From Methanosphaera sp. BMS (lineage in GTDB: Archaea; Methanobacteriota; Methanobacteria; Methanobacteriales; Methanobacteriaceae): DNA of 64,000 nucleotides. A program made the position numbers and the translations under genes. Below the pieces are notes generated by a model that searched no databases, was not told the origin of the DNA, and was given only the letters and a program-made list of their open reading frames with translations. The stretch covers positions 1,798,001 to 1,862,000 of the forward strand of contig NZ_CP014213.1 in assembly GCF_003268005.1 (NCBI RefSeq), read 5' to 3'. Below are positions 51,701 to 57,900 of this stretch, piece by piece (positions within the stretch are counted from its first letter, which is position 1; each line of letters opens with the position of its first letter).

Positions 51701-52324
51701 AGCAATATCACAGATGTTTGATGCGTCAATATCTGCATTAATCGTCAAATCTATGATTTTTTCAAGGCTTGATAGGAATAAATCAATATACTCCTTTGTA
51801 TATAATTCATCATTATAAAATAAGGATAGTGAAAGTGTTTCATCATTTTCAACAATGCTTAAATAATTGGAATATTCAACAGTTGACTGCAAATCTTCAT
51901 CAAAAGCATAGTAGAATTCAGGTTTTAAAGGAAAATCCCCACTATCATAATATTCATCAAATTCCAAGGTAATCTTATAATTCTCATGAATTTGTTCTAA
52001 AAATGTCCTGAGGGATAGGTTTCTTTTTTCAAATTTGGTGGCGAATGGAACATTATTCTGATTGAATATTAATGTTTCATCTGAAAAATTAAATTTGTTG
52101 AGTGTTAAAGTTAAACCTGCCAATAAAAGAGCATTGATAGAAATTGAATTGGATTTAGCGAATTCTGTTAGTTTTTCTTTTTTAATTTCGTATTTTGCTT
52201 TCTGAGTTATGCCTTTTTCTTTTTCACCATTTAGATTTTGGGAAATTAATGTTGATTCATCAAAATTAAGCCATAACGTTGAGCAATATTCATTGAAAGA
52301 AGTATTTGTATTATCGTCCATCAT
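39746..52324 (-). CDS. Four-module nonribosomal peptide synthetase with reductase release domain
   Basis: A protein of 4192 residues in four C-A-PCP modules. Module 1 starts with only the C-terminal half of a condensation domain (about 1-220), then A (A3 'YTSGSTGNPKG' near 362) and PCP (Ser737). Modules 2, 3 and 4 have complete C domains with HHxxxDG at 920, 1923 and 2934, A3 motifs near 1365, 2368 and 3372, and PCP serines 1740, 2751 and 3747. PCPs 1-3 read 'GFTSL', the last the classical 'GGTSL'. From about 3825 to the end lies a thioester-reductase domain ('LLTGVTGFLGIHIL', 'YICSKFLAER' with YxxxK), which releases aldehyde or alcohol. No epimerase or methylase domain is seen. Two adjacent ATG codons are at 52324 and 52321, after AAGGTT. 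A MATE gene follows after 9 bases. Confidence 0.96.
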   Translation of the reverse strand: MMDDNTNTSFNEYCSTLWLNFDESTLISQNLNGEKEKGITQKAKYEIKKEKLTEFAKSNSISINALLLAGLTLTLNKFNFSDETLIFNQNNVPFATKFEKRNLSLRTFLEQIHENYKITLEFDEYYDSGDFPLKPEFYYAFDEDLQSTVEYSNYLSIVENDETLSLSLFYNDELYTKEYIDLFLSSLEKIIDLTINADIDASNICDIALINEKEFTFSEVELPYIHKRFERHVIENGDETALVACDANLSYSQLNEKANIIANSLIEKGIKPKSNVLVMLSRNSNLIAAILGILKAGCAFIPIDPDYPTERINYIYENSQAEYIICEESKENTLNINDLLEGNNKENPDVDVDADDLVYMIYTSGSTGNPKGVMISHENLCNEVQNPKSQYESLLCITTISFDVAMDDIFTSLTNGMKLIFADDSQIKNIPELTELIKKHQPEMADFTPSRLASHLELPEFCKAIKCLKCLYLGGEQFSTKVYENFREYSDAIVYNSYGPTETTITSNNKMVTDVNDITVGYPLYNYVTDVRDIDGKILPYGVMGELYIGGVGVGKGYYNMPDKTEEVFLTINDVPYYRSGDYAISRPDGDIEILGRIDNQIKLRGLRIEIGEIESNISRYPSVKQAVVVIKEINNNDHLCTYYTADDEIDKDSLKDFLKDKLTKYMIPTAYMQLDVMPQTPNGKTDLKALPQPKLDLENIKSENETEEKLFEIAAELVNTEKFGVTDDLYAIGFTSLILMKFNSLIYAKTGANLDISLLFNNPTIRKIASQIEYGDEKSDLEEFNKLADNLNYFPLTENQLGVYYECMQSPDEIRYTLPVVLRFDSDVDAEKLRQSIIKTVEAHPYIKTRIITADDGSLKQKRNDDADIDEIEIVEVDSISDDEIIRNDVKAYTFGSQQLFRFKIYKTPDETVLFSDIHHIISDGVSQINILTDIANAYEDKELSEEIVDGYTYSLIEEDAKDGERYEKSKQFFDEVLSQEIESTVLTPNLNGNPDEGSLKTIVQEISPDKIREFCNDYSLSQNALFMSALTLTLNKYTFSDKTLITTIFNGRSNPYYYNTQGFLVKTLPLVFNNENRKITIKDFINGIDEVWKNTINHSEYPYTHIAESYQLKPEFFFSYQEFYKSEEITINDKVYEEYDLSSDNLSTTAYKINFDIFIYEDNIRYILDYNDQLYSEEYIQKFLDSLNLVINQFIESDINEIMIKDIKLENENELPEFTPVENPFIHKRFEKQVEANPEKIALVAGDAIFTADELNKKANKIANALIRKGIKAKSNVLVMLHRNSDLIASILGILKAGCTYIPIDLEYPQERIDYIYDNSQADYIISDEDKDNSLNVKELLKEIDSSNPDVEISPDDLAYMIYTSGSTGNPKGVMISHENLCNEVQNPKSQYESLLCITTISFDVAMDDIFTSLTNGMKLIFADDTQIKNIPELTELIKEHQPEIADFTPSRLASHLEVSEFCKAIKCLKCLFLGGEQFSTKVYENFREYSDAIVYNSYGPTETTITSNNKKVTDVNDITVGYPLYNYVTDVRDIDGKLVPQGVMGELYIGGVGVGKGYYNMPEKTREVFLTINGIPYYRSGDYAIKKPNGEIDIKGRIDNQIKLRGLRIEIGEIESNISRYPSVKQAVVVIKEINNNDYLCAYYVADETIDSDDLKEFLKDRLTRYMVPTVFMQLDKMPHTPNGKTDLKQLPEPHLKLELVMPDTDTEEKLYEIVSSLTNIEEFGVTDDLYALGFTSLTLMKLNSIIYEELGCTLDISILFNEPTIRNFAIEMDNSTKKGFGLDELIESAKDREYYPLTENQLGVYYECVQNPDVVKYVMPTTVRFEADVDASKLKDAVVQTIESHPYLKTRIVTYGGELMQKRCDDAEIDDIEIVKVESISDEEIIKNDVAPISLEDGQLFKFKIYETPDEVVLFSNFHHIITDGVSQNNLFRDIANVYENRDLEDEIIDGYTYSILEKDMEGSQRYQSAKEFFDDKLTQGFESTVLTPNLNGNPEDGEIKYYTESMDSQLINEFCNDNSLSKNTLFISSTILGLNKFTFSDKTLMTTIFNGRTSPNYFNTQGFLVKTIPFVINNEDRQSSIRNFIKSVDQRWKDTLKNSVYPFTKIAEKYQLKPEFFYAYHEFLESDELKINNKSYIPEELAGAEQVAVDSKIMLSIYDNGDEFGIELAYNDELYSEDYIKTFIKSLKDILAQITENDVDTYRICDVRLKDDDEMHEFTEVKIPFIHKRFEKQVDENPDHIALIASDARLTYGQLNKKANRIANALINRGIKPNSNVLVMLSRTSNLIATILGVLKAGCAFIPMDINYPKGRIEYIFENSNADYIIADEANENSIDVKKLLEEENIDNPCVEISPDDVAYMIYTSGSTGNPKGVMTSHKNITNLFSQSEDSIIYQAYSNMTRTLAISTVSFDAFLLDFMTLTYGLEMVLANDTEIKNIEELTELIKREKPESLTFTVPSRFKQYMEHEEFAEQIPNLRYIAIGGEMVPQDLISKLHKYPELEIYNGYGPTETTVLSNAHKMLKGEEVTIGKALHNCITEVRDIDGKLLPTGVMGELYIGGNGVSRGYYNLEEKTKEVFLSINDIPYYRSGDYAIELPNGNLVIKGRIDNQIKLRGLRIEIEEIESSIARFPHIRQTVVVIKKINDVEHLCAYFTADEEIDMNLLKRYLGNKLTEYMVPTVFMQLDEMPISPNGKTEVKRLPKPKLNFDYVEAENETEKKLVEFVSSIADTSRFGITDNLYELGFTSLSLMKLNSMIFNETNVNIDITSLFTNPTIKSLADKIDNHIETDIDIDEIIETAKDMEYFPLTPNQLGIYYECMQTEKIKYTMPMGIRFDNTVDSYKLKKSLIKTIEAHPYLKTRIINRDDGEILQKRCDDVEIEDIEIEEIASISNKELMKRDIKPIPLDDNQLFRFKIYKTPSQTVLFSDFHHIITDGVSLDNFFKDVVKAYEGQEIEPERIDGYAYSLIEEKTAINEVSEKFFKNQFSKGIESTVLTPNINGNPDIGNIKLVSDELTSSFVRSFCQDHSISPNVLFMTAILIGLNKFTFSDKSLITTIFNGRANSSYSNTQGMLVKTLPIIVNAENREMMVEDYIKIVDKSWKDALTHSNYPYTKLSQDYQLKPEFFYSYHEALVNEMDLDGTKYKTIDLDGTVSTDYKINIDIYDDGEIINLYIEYNDQLYTEDYIKKFLYSVKYILFQFFVNDMDKLRIKDIELEEGETPVFEELDTPILHKRFEKQAIKKANNVALVACDATLTYQQLNEKSNRIANALIRRGVKPKSNVLIMLNRNSNLIASILGVLKAGCAYIPIDPEYPQERINYIYENSQADYIISNETSSNLLNVEELLEEQNVTNPNVNVLPDDLAYMIYTSGSTGKPKGVMISHKNICNQAQNPKSTYESLLCITTISFDVSVDDILTSLSNGLKLVLADDVQIRNVPELIKLIDENKPEVLEITPSRLASYTELDEFCDVISCLKCIFLGGEQFSAKVYENLRKYSDAIVYNSYGPTETTITSNNKEVTDVNDLTVGPPLANYVTEVRDIDGKLLPEGIMGELYIGGTGVGKGYYNMPEKTEEVFLTINGIPYYRSGDYAIKLPNGEIDIKGRIDNQIKLRGLRIEIGEIETNIGKYPNIKQAAVVIRKINNVDHLCAYYVADEAIDSGDLKEFLKDHLTNYMIPTVFIQMDEMPQTPNGKTDTKKLPEPRLEMNYVAPKTKLEQEICAIYSSILNVESVGAEDNFFEIGGTSLIASKLIIELLKQGYTVRYDDIFMKKTPRALAKVLSGEADSEVELNVEEDIVKNYNYDQINELLEENTIESFMEGEKLELGNVLLTGVTGFLGIHILYEFLKNEDGKIYCMLRKGEFDSCEERLIDLMEYYFDEDLTGLIGSRIILSEGDITEVDDFKKLEGEPIDTIINSAAIVKHYTADDYIFKVNVDGVINGLKFAQTRNNIRYIQTSTISVLSSYSLNEDEYPNPGYDERTLYYEQSMENKYICSKFLAERMVLEAATKGLSVKIMRLGNLMGRYSDGVFQKNYDTNAFLNNLKAINKLKAINNVMADSQTDMSQIDCVAKGILELSKTPEKCRVFHCMNNRYIPIRNIVDVLNTYGNGIEEVDGSEFKEIYEQNMNENIRGIITADITVDELDEEDDFEENIKLDQTTEILHSLGFDWPVPDENYLKRLIDYLNKLNYFE
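47705..47938 (-). repeat. Near-identical tract in A domain 2 (partner 50714-50947)
   Basis: This 234-base stretch in module 2 matches 50714-50947 in module 1 with two differences by my reading, including synonymous sites. Two further tracts match with the same 3009-base offset: 47402-47518 with 50411-50527 (one difference) and about 48060-48216 with 51069-51225 (two differences). The segments between are clearly diverged. This mosaic pattern suggests gene conversion between modules. Confidence 0.85.
50714..50947 (-). repeat. Near-identical tract in A domain 1 (partner 47705-47938)
   Basis: The module 1 copy of the tract described for 47705-47938. It spans the A5 region ('NSYGPTETTIT') and the loop just before it. 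One of the two base differences changes Tyr to Phe in the 'CL(Y/F)LGGE' segment, a pocket-lining position. Confidence 0.85.
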
Positions 52325-52733
52325 ATCAAACCTTATATTTATTTATTCTAATGATATATTACACGCATATACGATAAATATTTTTAGGATTCAAGAATAT
52401 TAATTTTTTAAAAGCCTTTATAATCATATTTTGTATTAACACATGTATTTATGAGTATATCCGATAATAATACAATCAGTGAGCTAATTTATTGTATTGA
52501 ATCACAGATATATTTATGCAGACGTTTAAAACATTCACCCCTCTGTTTAATAACTGTTCAGATGATAATAAAAATAAACCATATGTTCAAAAATAAGTTA
52601 TTTTTCTATAAACTTGAAAATATTAAAGAAAGATAATCTGTTGGCGATGTTCAAAAATAGAAAGTAAAATATTAACTTTGTTTAAAATAAATATTTTTAT
52701 AAAAAAAGAGTTAAAAATAAGAAATTATTAAAT
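52325..52733. other. Intergenic region upstream of the NRPS
   Basis: No convincing gene is seen in 409 bases. On the minus strand AAATATTTATCG (about 52372-52383) and TAATATATCA nearer the gene are TATA candidates for the NRPS-MATE transcript. A 61-residue plus-strand frame at 52451 has no ribosome site and is not accepted. No operator palindrome was recognised. Confidence 0.4.
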
Positions 52734-52916
52734 CTATTGATCTAATAAATGAGTTGCATAACCTGCAATTTGATTTCTTAAGTGTTTTGTTGAAACAGAT
52801 GAGTATTCAGCAACAACTTGTTTGTTGTTTTCAAAGTCGTTGTTAAATTTATCTCCGTGTAATTCAATTAATTCTTTTGCTGTTCTTTTTACAAATGTTG
52901 TTCTTATATTTCCCAT
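52734..52916 (-). CDS. rps17e: Ribosomal protein S17e
   Basis: A small-subunit ribosomal protein of 60 residues found in archaea and eukaryotes: '[32 protein letters not shown]' and '[16 protein letters not shown]' are typical. ATG at 52916 follows a strong GGAGGAT; a TTG two codons upstream is not the start. It follows aroK and aroQ on the same strand, a gene order I recall from other Methanobacteriales. Confidence 0.96.
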   Translation of the reverse strand: MGNIRTTFVKRTAKELIELHGDKFNNDFENNKQVVAEYSSVSTKHLRNQIAGYATHLLDQ

Positions 52917-52953
52917 AATCAATCCTCCGATTTTTAAATAAATTATATAATCA

Positions 52954-53241
52954 TTATAAATATTTTTTTTGTTCTTCTTTGCTCATTGCAAATAATATAT
53001 TGAATATCTCAAACACGTGCTCCTTATTAATATCTTTATTTTCTATTAATTTAGAGATTCTTTCGTGAATAATACTTTCTCTTTCAGGGTCTGACAAATC
53101 CTTATTTAGAACTTTTTTTGAACTTGCTATATCACCTGCAAGTGATGTTCGTTCCACTATCAGATTTACCATTTTTTCATCAATAATATCTAATTTTTCC
53201 CTTGAGTTGTTCAATAAATTTTCAGCTTCAATTTTATCCAT
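52954..53241 (-). CDS. aroQ: Chorismate mutase (AroQ type)
   Basis: An all-helical chorismate mutase of 95 residues that converts chorismate to prephenate for Phe and Tyr. The family pattern is visible: '[34 protein letters not shown]' with the active-site Arg and Lys, and '[11 protein letters not shown]'. ATG at 53241. It starts 11 bases after the aroK stop, in one transcript with aroK and probably rps17e. Confidence 0.93.
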   Translation of the reverse strand: MDKIEAENLLNNSREKLDIIDEKMVNLIVERTSLAGDIASSKKVLNKDLSDPERESIIHERISKLIENKDINKEHVFEIFNILFAMSKEEQKKYL

Positions 53242-53252
53242 ATTATCACATA

Positions 53253-54170
53253 TTACCTTAAAACTACAGATCCTTCATTATCAGGACTTGTTTCAATCAA
53301 CCTACCCTGATAATCAGATAAGGATGATTTAATCATGTCTATATCACTATCATCATCCAATAAAATAGTAAATGCAGACCCAGTGCCTGACAACCCTGCA
53401 GCCTTAGCCCCTAATTTTAATGCATCGATAGCAATTTTAGGATTTATATCTAATGCGGCACAGTATAAGAAGCCATTTAAGGTTAGAGCTTTTTCAATAT
53501 TCTTTTTTAAAGCATTTTCAAATGCAATTTCCACAAGTGGTGCCAAAGTTTTCATAGCCTTGACATCTGACTGTGCAGTATATAAAGATTTGTTTGGTAT
53601 ATATATTAATACTTTCTGATAATCAACAGTAAAATCCTTCAAAATTTTTCTATCATAATTATCGGTTATCTTCCAACCTCCATAAAATGATGCTGATGCA
53701 TCATCATAAGCACCTGTAGCAGTAACCCCCACCTCCAAGGATGCATCAATTGCCATGTTTACAATATCCTCATCAGAAAAATCAATATCTTCACGCGTCA
53801 ATCCAGCCTCTTCAAGCAGAGCAAGAAGAGTTGCATATACTACCGAATTTGAAGCAGCACTGCTGCTTGACAAACCTGAACCCGGCGGTATATCCGATTT
53901 TGTCTTAACACTTACAACAATGTTCTTCAAGTTGAAGTCATCATAGCCTGAAAGCTTTTTGTAGACCATCCGTACACATAAGTCCATCAAAGATGTGTCC
54001 ATGTCAGGTTTATCTAAGCTTTCGGATATGACCTTTATATCATCATCTGTTTTTTCATTTAATACATTGACATCAGCGGTTATATATAATCCAATACCAA
54101 AAGCAGAACCCTTACCCATACTTATAGCATTTATTACAGTTGCTGATGCTGGAGAACGTACCTTTACCAT
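53253..54170 (-). CDS. aroK: Shikimate kinase (archaeal GHMP type)
   Basis: An archaeal shikimate kinase of 305 residues, unrelated to the bacterial P-loop enzyme. It belongs to the GHMP kinases: 'PASATVINAISMGKGSAFGI', the ATP loop 'IPPGSGLSSSSAASNS' and 'AAGLSGTGSAFTILL'. It phosphorylates shikimate in aromatic amino acid synthesis, matching the adjacent chorismate mutase. It is the first gene of the aroK-aroQ-rps17e run. Confidence 0.95.
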   Translation of the reverse strand: MVKVRSPASATVINAISMGKGSAFGIGLYITADVNVLNEKTDDDIKVISESLDKPDMDTSLMDLCVRMVYKKLSGYDDFNLKNIVVSVKTKSDIPPGSGLSSSSAASNSVVYATLLALLEEAGLTREDIDFSDEDIVNMAIDASLEVGVTATGAYDDASASFYGGWKITDNYDRKILKDFTVDYQKVLIYIPNKSLYTAQSDVKAMKTLAPLVEIAFENALKKNIEKALTLNGFLYCAALDINPKIAIDALKLGAKAAGLSGTGSAFTILLDDDSDIDMIKSSLSDYQGRLIETSPDNEGSVVLR

Positions 54171-54320
54171 AACATCACATTTATTAAAAATTATTTTATA
54201 ATATTATATATTATGAGAATTAATAATTATACTATAAGAAAAAAATATAAAATTCATATAAATATTTAAATTATTAAATATTAATTATATAATTTAGAAA
54301 ATTAAATGGAGAGATTTAGC

Positions 54321-54590
54321 ATGAGCGTAAAAGTAGAAGTATTCACATCCAAAACTTGCCCACATTGTCCTGGTGCAATCGCAGTAGCACAAAAAGTTAA
54401 GGAACAATTTGGTGATGAAATGGAGTTTGAACAGTTAGACGTTGATGAAAACATAGACAAAGTCCGTGAATATGGATTAATGTCTGTTCCAACAGTAGTT
54501 GTTGACGGTAAAGTTGAATTTATCGGAGCCCCTACAGAAGATGAATTAACAAGGAAAGTTAAAAAACGAATATTATTAAACTCCCATTAA
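54321..54590 (+). CDS. Thioredoxin/glutaredoxin-like protein (CPHC)
   Basis: An 89-residue single-domain disulfide protein with the active site 'TSKTCPHCPGA' (CPHC), the cis-Pro loop 'MSVPTVVVDGK' and 'FIGAPTEDEL'. Its size and motif match the small methanogen redoxins studied from Methanothermobacter and Methanocaldococcus. The frame opens with ATG at 54306, but that ATG forms part of the ribosome site GGAGAG for the ATG at 54321, which I take as the start. It diverges from aroK. It probably reduces protein disulfides in the cytoplasm. Confidence 0.93.
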   Translation: MSVKVEVFTSKTCPHCPGAIAVAQKVKEQFGDEMEFEQLDVDENIDKVREYGLMSVPTVVVDGKVEFIGAPTEDELTRKVKKRILLNSH

Positions 54591-54905
54591 TCCCCCCATT
54601 TTTTTAAAAAAAGTATGAATTCAAATCCAATACCCGATAAGATAAGGAATGACTATTTTTTAATTAAAAATAATACTTAAAACCAATCAATATTTTAGCA
54701 AATATCACCTGAATAGTATTGTTTATTTAGCTAAAAAAGTTATAACATAGCTTTGATAATTTTAAAAAGAGTTATGAAATAAAAGTAGGCAATTTCTAAA
54801 AACAACACCCCTATAATAATAGATGTTTCATATAGCTAATTTTAGAAAAAAAAGTCCCTTTGACTCCCATAATTGGGAGAAAAAGAGAAAAATACAAGGG
54901 GCAAT
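54591..54905. other. Convergent intergenic region between redoxin and adhesin genes
   Basis: No gene is seen in 315 bases. A T-rich run follows the redoxin gene (54595-54608). The right end holds the hairpin at 54864-54879 that probably ends the adhesin transcript. The middle is A+T-rich without clear structure. Confidence 0.5.
54845..54879 (-). terminator. Hairpin and T-run after adhesin gene
   Basis: On the minus strand CTCCCA and TGGGAG form a six-base stem with a four-base loop (54864-54879). TCAAAGGGAC follows and then a run of T (54846-54853). It lies about 27 bases past the adhesin stop codon and looks like a T-tract terminator. Confidence 0.5.
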
Positions 54906-57900
54906 TTAATTTTTCATTTTATAATAGTATCCAATACCTATACAAGCAAGGACGAAAAGAAGAATTAAAAGATGTTCCTTCAAATCATTCATGAATGTAC
55001 TGATCTCGGATAATTCATATGCTTTATTAACTGTTTCTTCAGCAGAGTCACTAACGACACTATCCACAACAGCATGATTGACAACATCTGCAAATGAAGA
55101 CACCATAAAAGATGAAACAGTATCACCAGTTAACACACTAGCGTCAGCACGAGTTTGAGAATCATCATTTGACTGACTATCTTCAACATTCTGACCATCA
55201 TCAGAATTCGAGTTGACACCGGCAGAATCGCCATTATCTGTGGAATTGCCCGTGTTATTTTCAACTATGGCAACATTCTCCGTATCATCATTATTATCAA
55301 CTGTGTCATTGACTGCAACATCATCACTATTATTTTCAACAACAGTATTGTTTTTATCATCCGTAGTTTCATTTATTGCTTGATTAACATCAGTTTGATT
55401 AACATCAGTTGAATTAGAATCAATATTTTGAGTATCATTGATGACTGTTTTGTTATCATTAACAGCATCATTCACGTCAGTATCATTAACGGATGATGTG
55501 GTGTTGTTAATATGGGTGTTGTTCTGATTTATTGAGGAATTTGTAATGTTTGTTGTTATGTTTGAATCTTCTATAGTGACATTGTCAACATTTACTGTAA
55601 TGTTAGTTGCATTGGTTGTTATGTTGGAGTTTGTTATATTACCGTTGGTAGTGTTTTCTATTGTACCGTTACTATTACTGGTCACGTTAGAACCTTCAAC
55701 ACTAGAACCATCAGTACCATTAACAACAACATCACTACCATTACCAGTCACATTAGAACCCTCAACACTAGAACCATCAGTACCGTCAACAACAACATCA
55801 CTACCATTACCAGTTATATTACTATTGTTAATATTGGTATTATTGGAATTAATATCTGTGTCGGTTACATTTCCAGTACTGTTTATATTGTCCTGTGTAG
55901 AGTTTGTAATGTTACTTGTTGTATTTGTAACGTTGCCTTCTGTATTTGTATTGTTTATTGTTGAATTTGTTTCAGTGGCATTTGTATTTGAAATATCTGA
56001 TGAGATGTTACTGTTTTCTATCGTGTCATTTGTAGCGTTGATATTTACGTTAGTTTCAGGATTGGTTGTGTTTGTTGAAGGAGTATCCCCCCCGGACTGA
56101 TTACCGCCGGCAGGAGTATCATTCCCCGTACCATTACTGCTATGATTGTTATCTTCAGGATTATCTTGATTTTCAAAGACTACTTCAAAGTTTGTTTGTA
56201 CATCTGTTGATGGATTATATTTATTATCTCCATTGAATGTAGCCGTGACACTTTTTATTCCTTCACTATCCGTTTTGTAATCATATTGATATGATCCATC
56301 TTCCCTGGTGGATATGTCATGAGTCATGCCATCTATTTCCAAGTTGATATGAGCCGACATTACCGGATTTGATAGTTCATCTGTTAATGTTCCTGATATC
56401 GTTGTTTGAGCAGTTGTCTGAGAGTAGCTAACCGGCGTATGAACTACGGTAAGTGTTGTGTTGTATTTGCTTACATTGAACGTGCCTTCTATTGTGGAGT
56501 CATTATAGAATTCATCATCATGTAAGTCTATCAATACATCATGTAAGCCCGCTATGATTGGTTCATACATGTAAGTGTAATATCCATTTTCATCTGTTTT
56601 GGTAGAGAATATCTCCCCATTAACCAATAGGTCTAGTTGAAGGTTAGAAATTGCCTTATTGTTTTCATCAGTTGCCATACCGGTTATTTCTTCGCTTTCA
56701 TTGATTTTTATTGGTTTTGTTGTTAGTGTTATGTTTGTTTGATGTTTAAAGACGTGGAAGTTAGCTGTTGAATTTGAAGTATTGTATTGCGTCGTTGAAT
56801 CATATGTGGCTGTGATGTTATTTAATCCTGGACTTGTTGATTGATAATATATCACCGCACATCCTTCGCCGTTGGTCTTTGTAGTATCTGTTTGATTGTT
56901 GATTATAACCGTTACAAATTGATTAGACAGCTTGTTTGAATTTTCATCAAGCAACGTTATTGTTATTGTAGCGTTTTGACCTACGGTAACATTTGTTGAA
57001 TTGATGTCTATTTCAGTATTTAATGCACGTACAGTGAATGTTAGATTCTTACTGCCCTCATAGTAGTAATAACTTTCAGGAAGTGTAACTGTAACATTGT
57101 TAGTTCCTACACTTTCCACTTTGTATGTAAGCAGATATTCTGCATTTTCATCACTTGCTACTTCAAATCTTTGATTATCCAATTCTATAATAAATGGATA
57201 GTTGTTTAATTTATTTCCTTTTTCATCTTCAAGACTTACTTTTATTGTGACGTTTGAGAATACTGCTACATCATCATCCAATACACTTGCATTTATAACT
57301 ACGGGCATTTTTTCAACTGTTATTGTAGTTGAATTTGCCGAATAAGTGTAGTTTTCATTATCCTTTGTATAAGCGGTTATATTATATCTTCCTGCAGGTA
57401 TTTGTGTAAATATCAAGTGATATGAATTTTCATCACGCATTACGTCATATGCGAATAATTCATCATCCACATCTTCACTTGTTATGTTAAATAGGATGAT
57501 ATCTGAAGCGTAATCATAATTATCGGCAGATAACTGTGCTATCATTTCCACCGAATCAACTATCTTGAAGTCTCTTATACCGGATAATGTTTTATCATCA
57601 AGTAATATGCTTGTTTTGATTTTTTCTGTTATGAATGTTGAATTAACAATATTTGACTGCAGATATTTGTCACTTGGACTGGTATATACACTCACGTGGT
57701 GTTGACCAACAGTTGATTCATAAGTATAACTGTAATTTGTCTGATTGGAAACTGTTAATGAATGATTTTTGGCATCAATGATAAGGTTGACTTCAAGAGT
57801 ATCATTACCTGATATGTTCAATAATTTTCCTCCAATTACAGTGGGACTGCCCAGTGTAACTGATTTGATTTCATCGAGTGTAATTACCGGAGTTCTTTTG

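Noticed and set aside
39746-52324. Epimerase, methyltransferase or thioesterase domains in the NRPS
   Set aside because: The spacing of about 1003 residues per module leaves no room for extra domains, and the C-terminus is a YxxxK reductase rather than a GxSxG thioesterase.
52451-52636. 61-residue plus-strand frame upstream of the NRPS
   Set aside because: No ribosome site and no recognisable sequence; it lies in the divergent promoter region and looks like a chance frame.
55546-56100. 184-residue hydrophobic plus-strand frame in the adhesin stalk
   Set aside because: It is the reverse of the low-complexity Asn/Thr code, which yields Val/Leu/Ser runs; no ribosome site.
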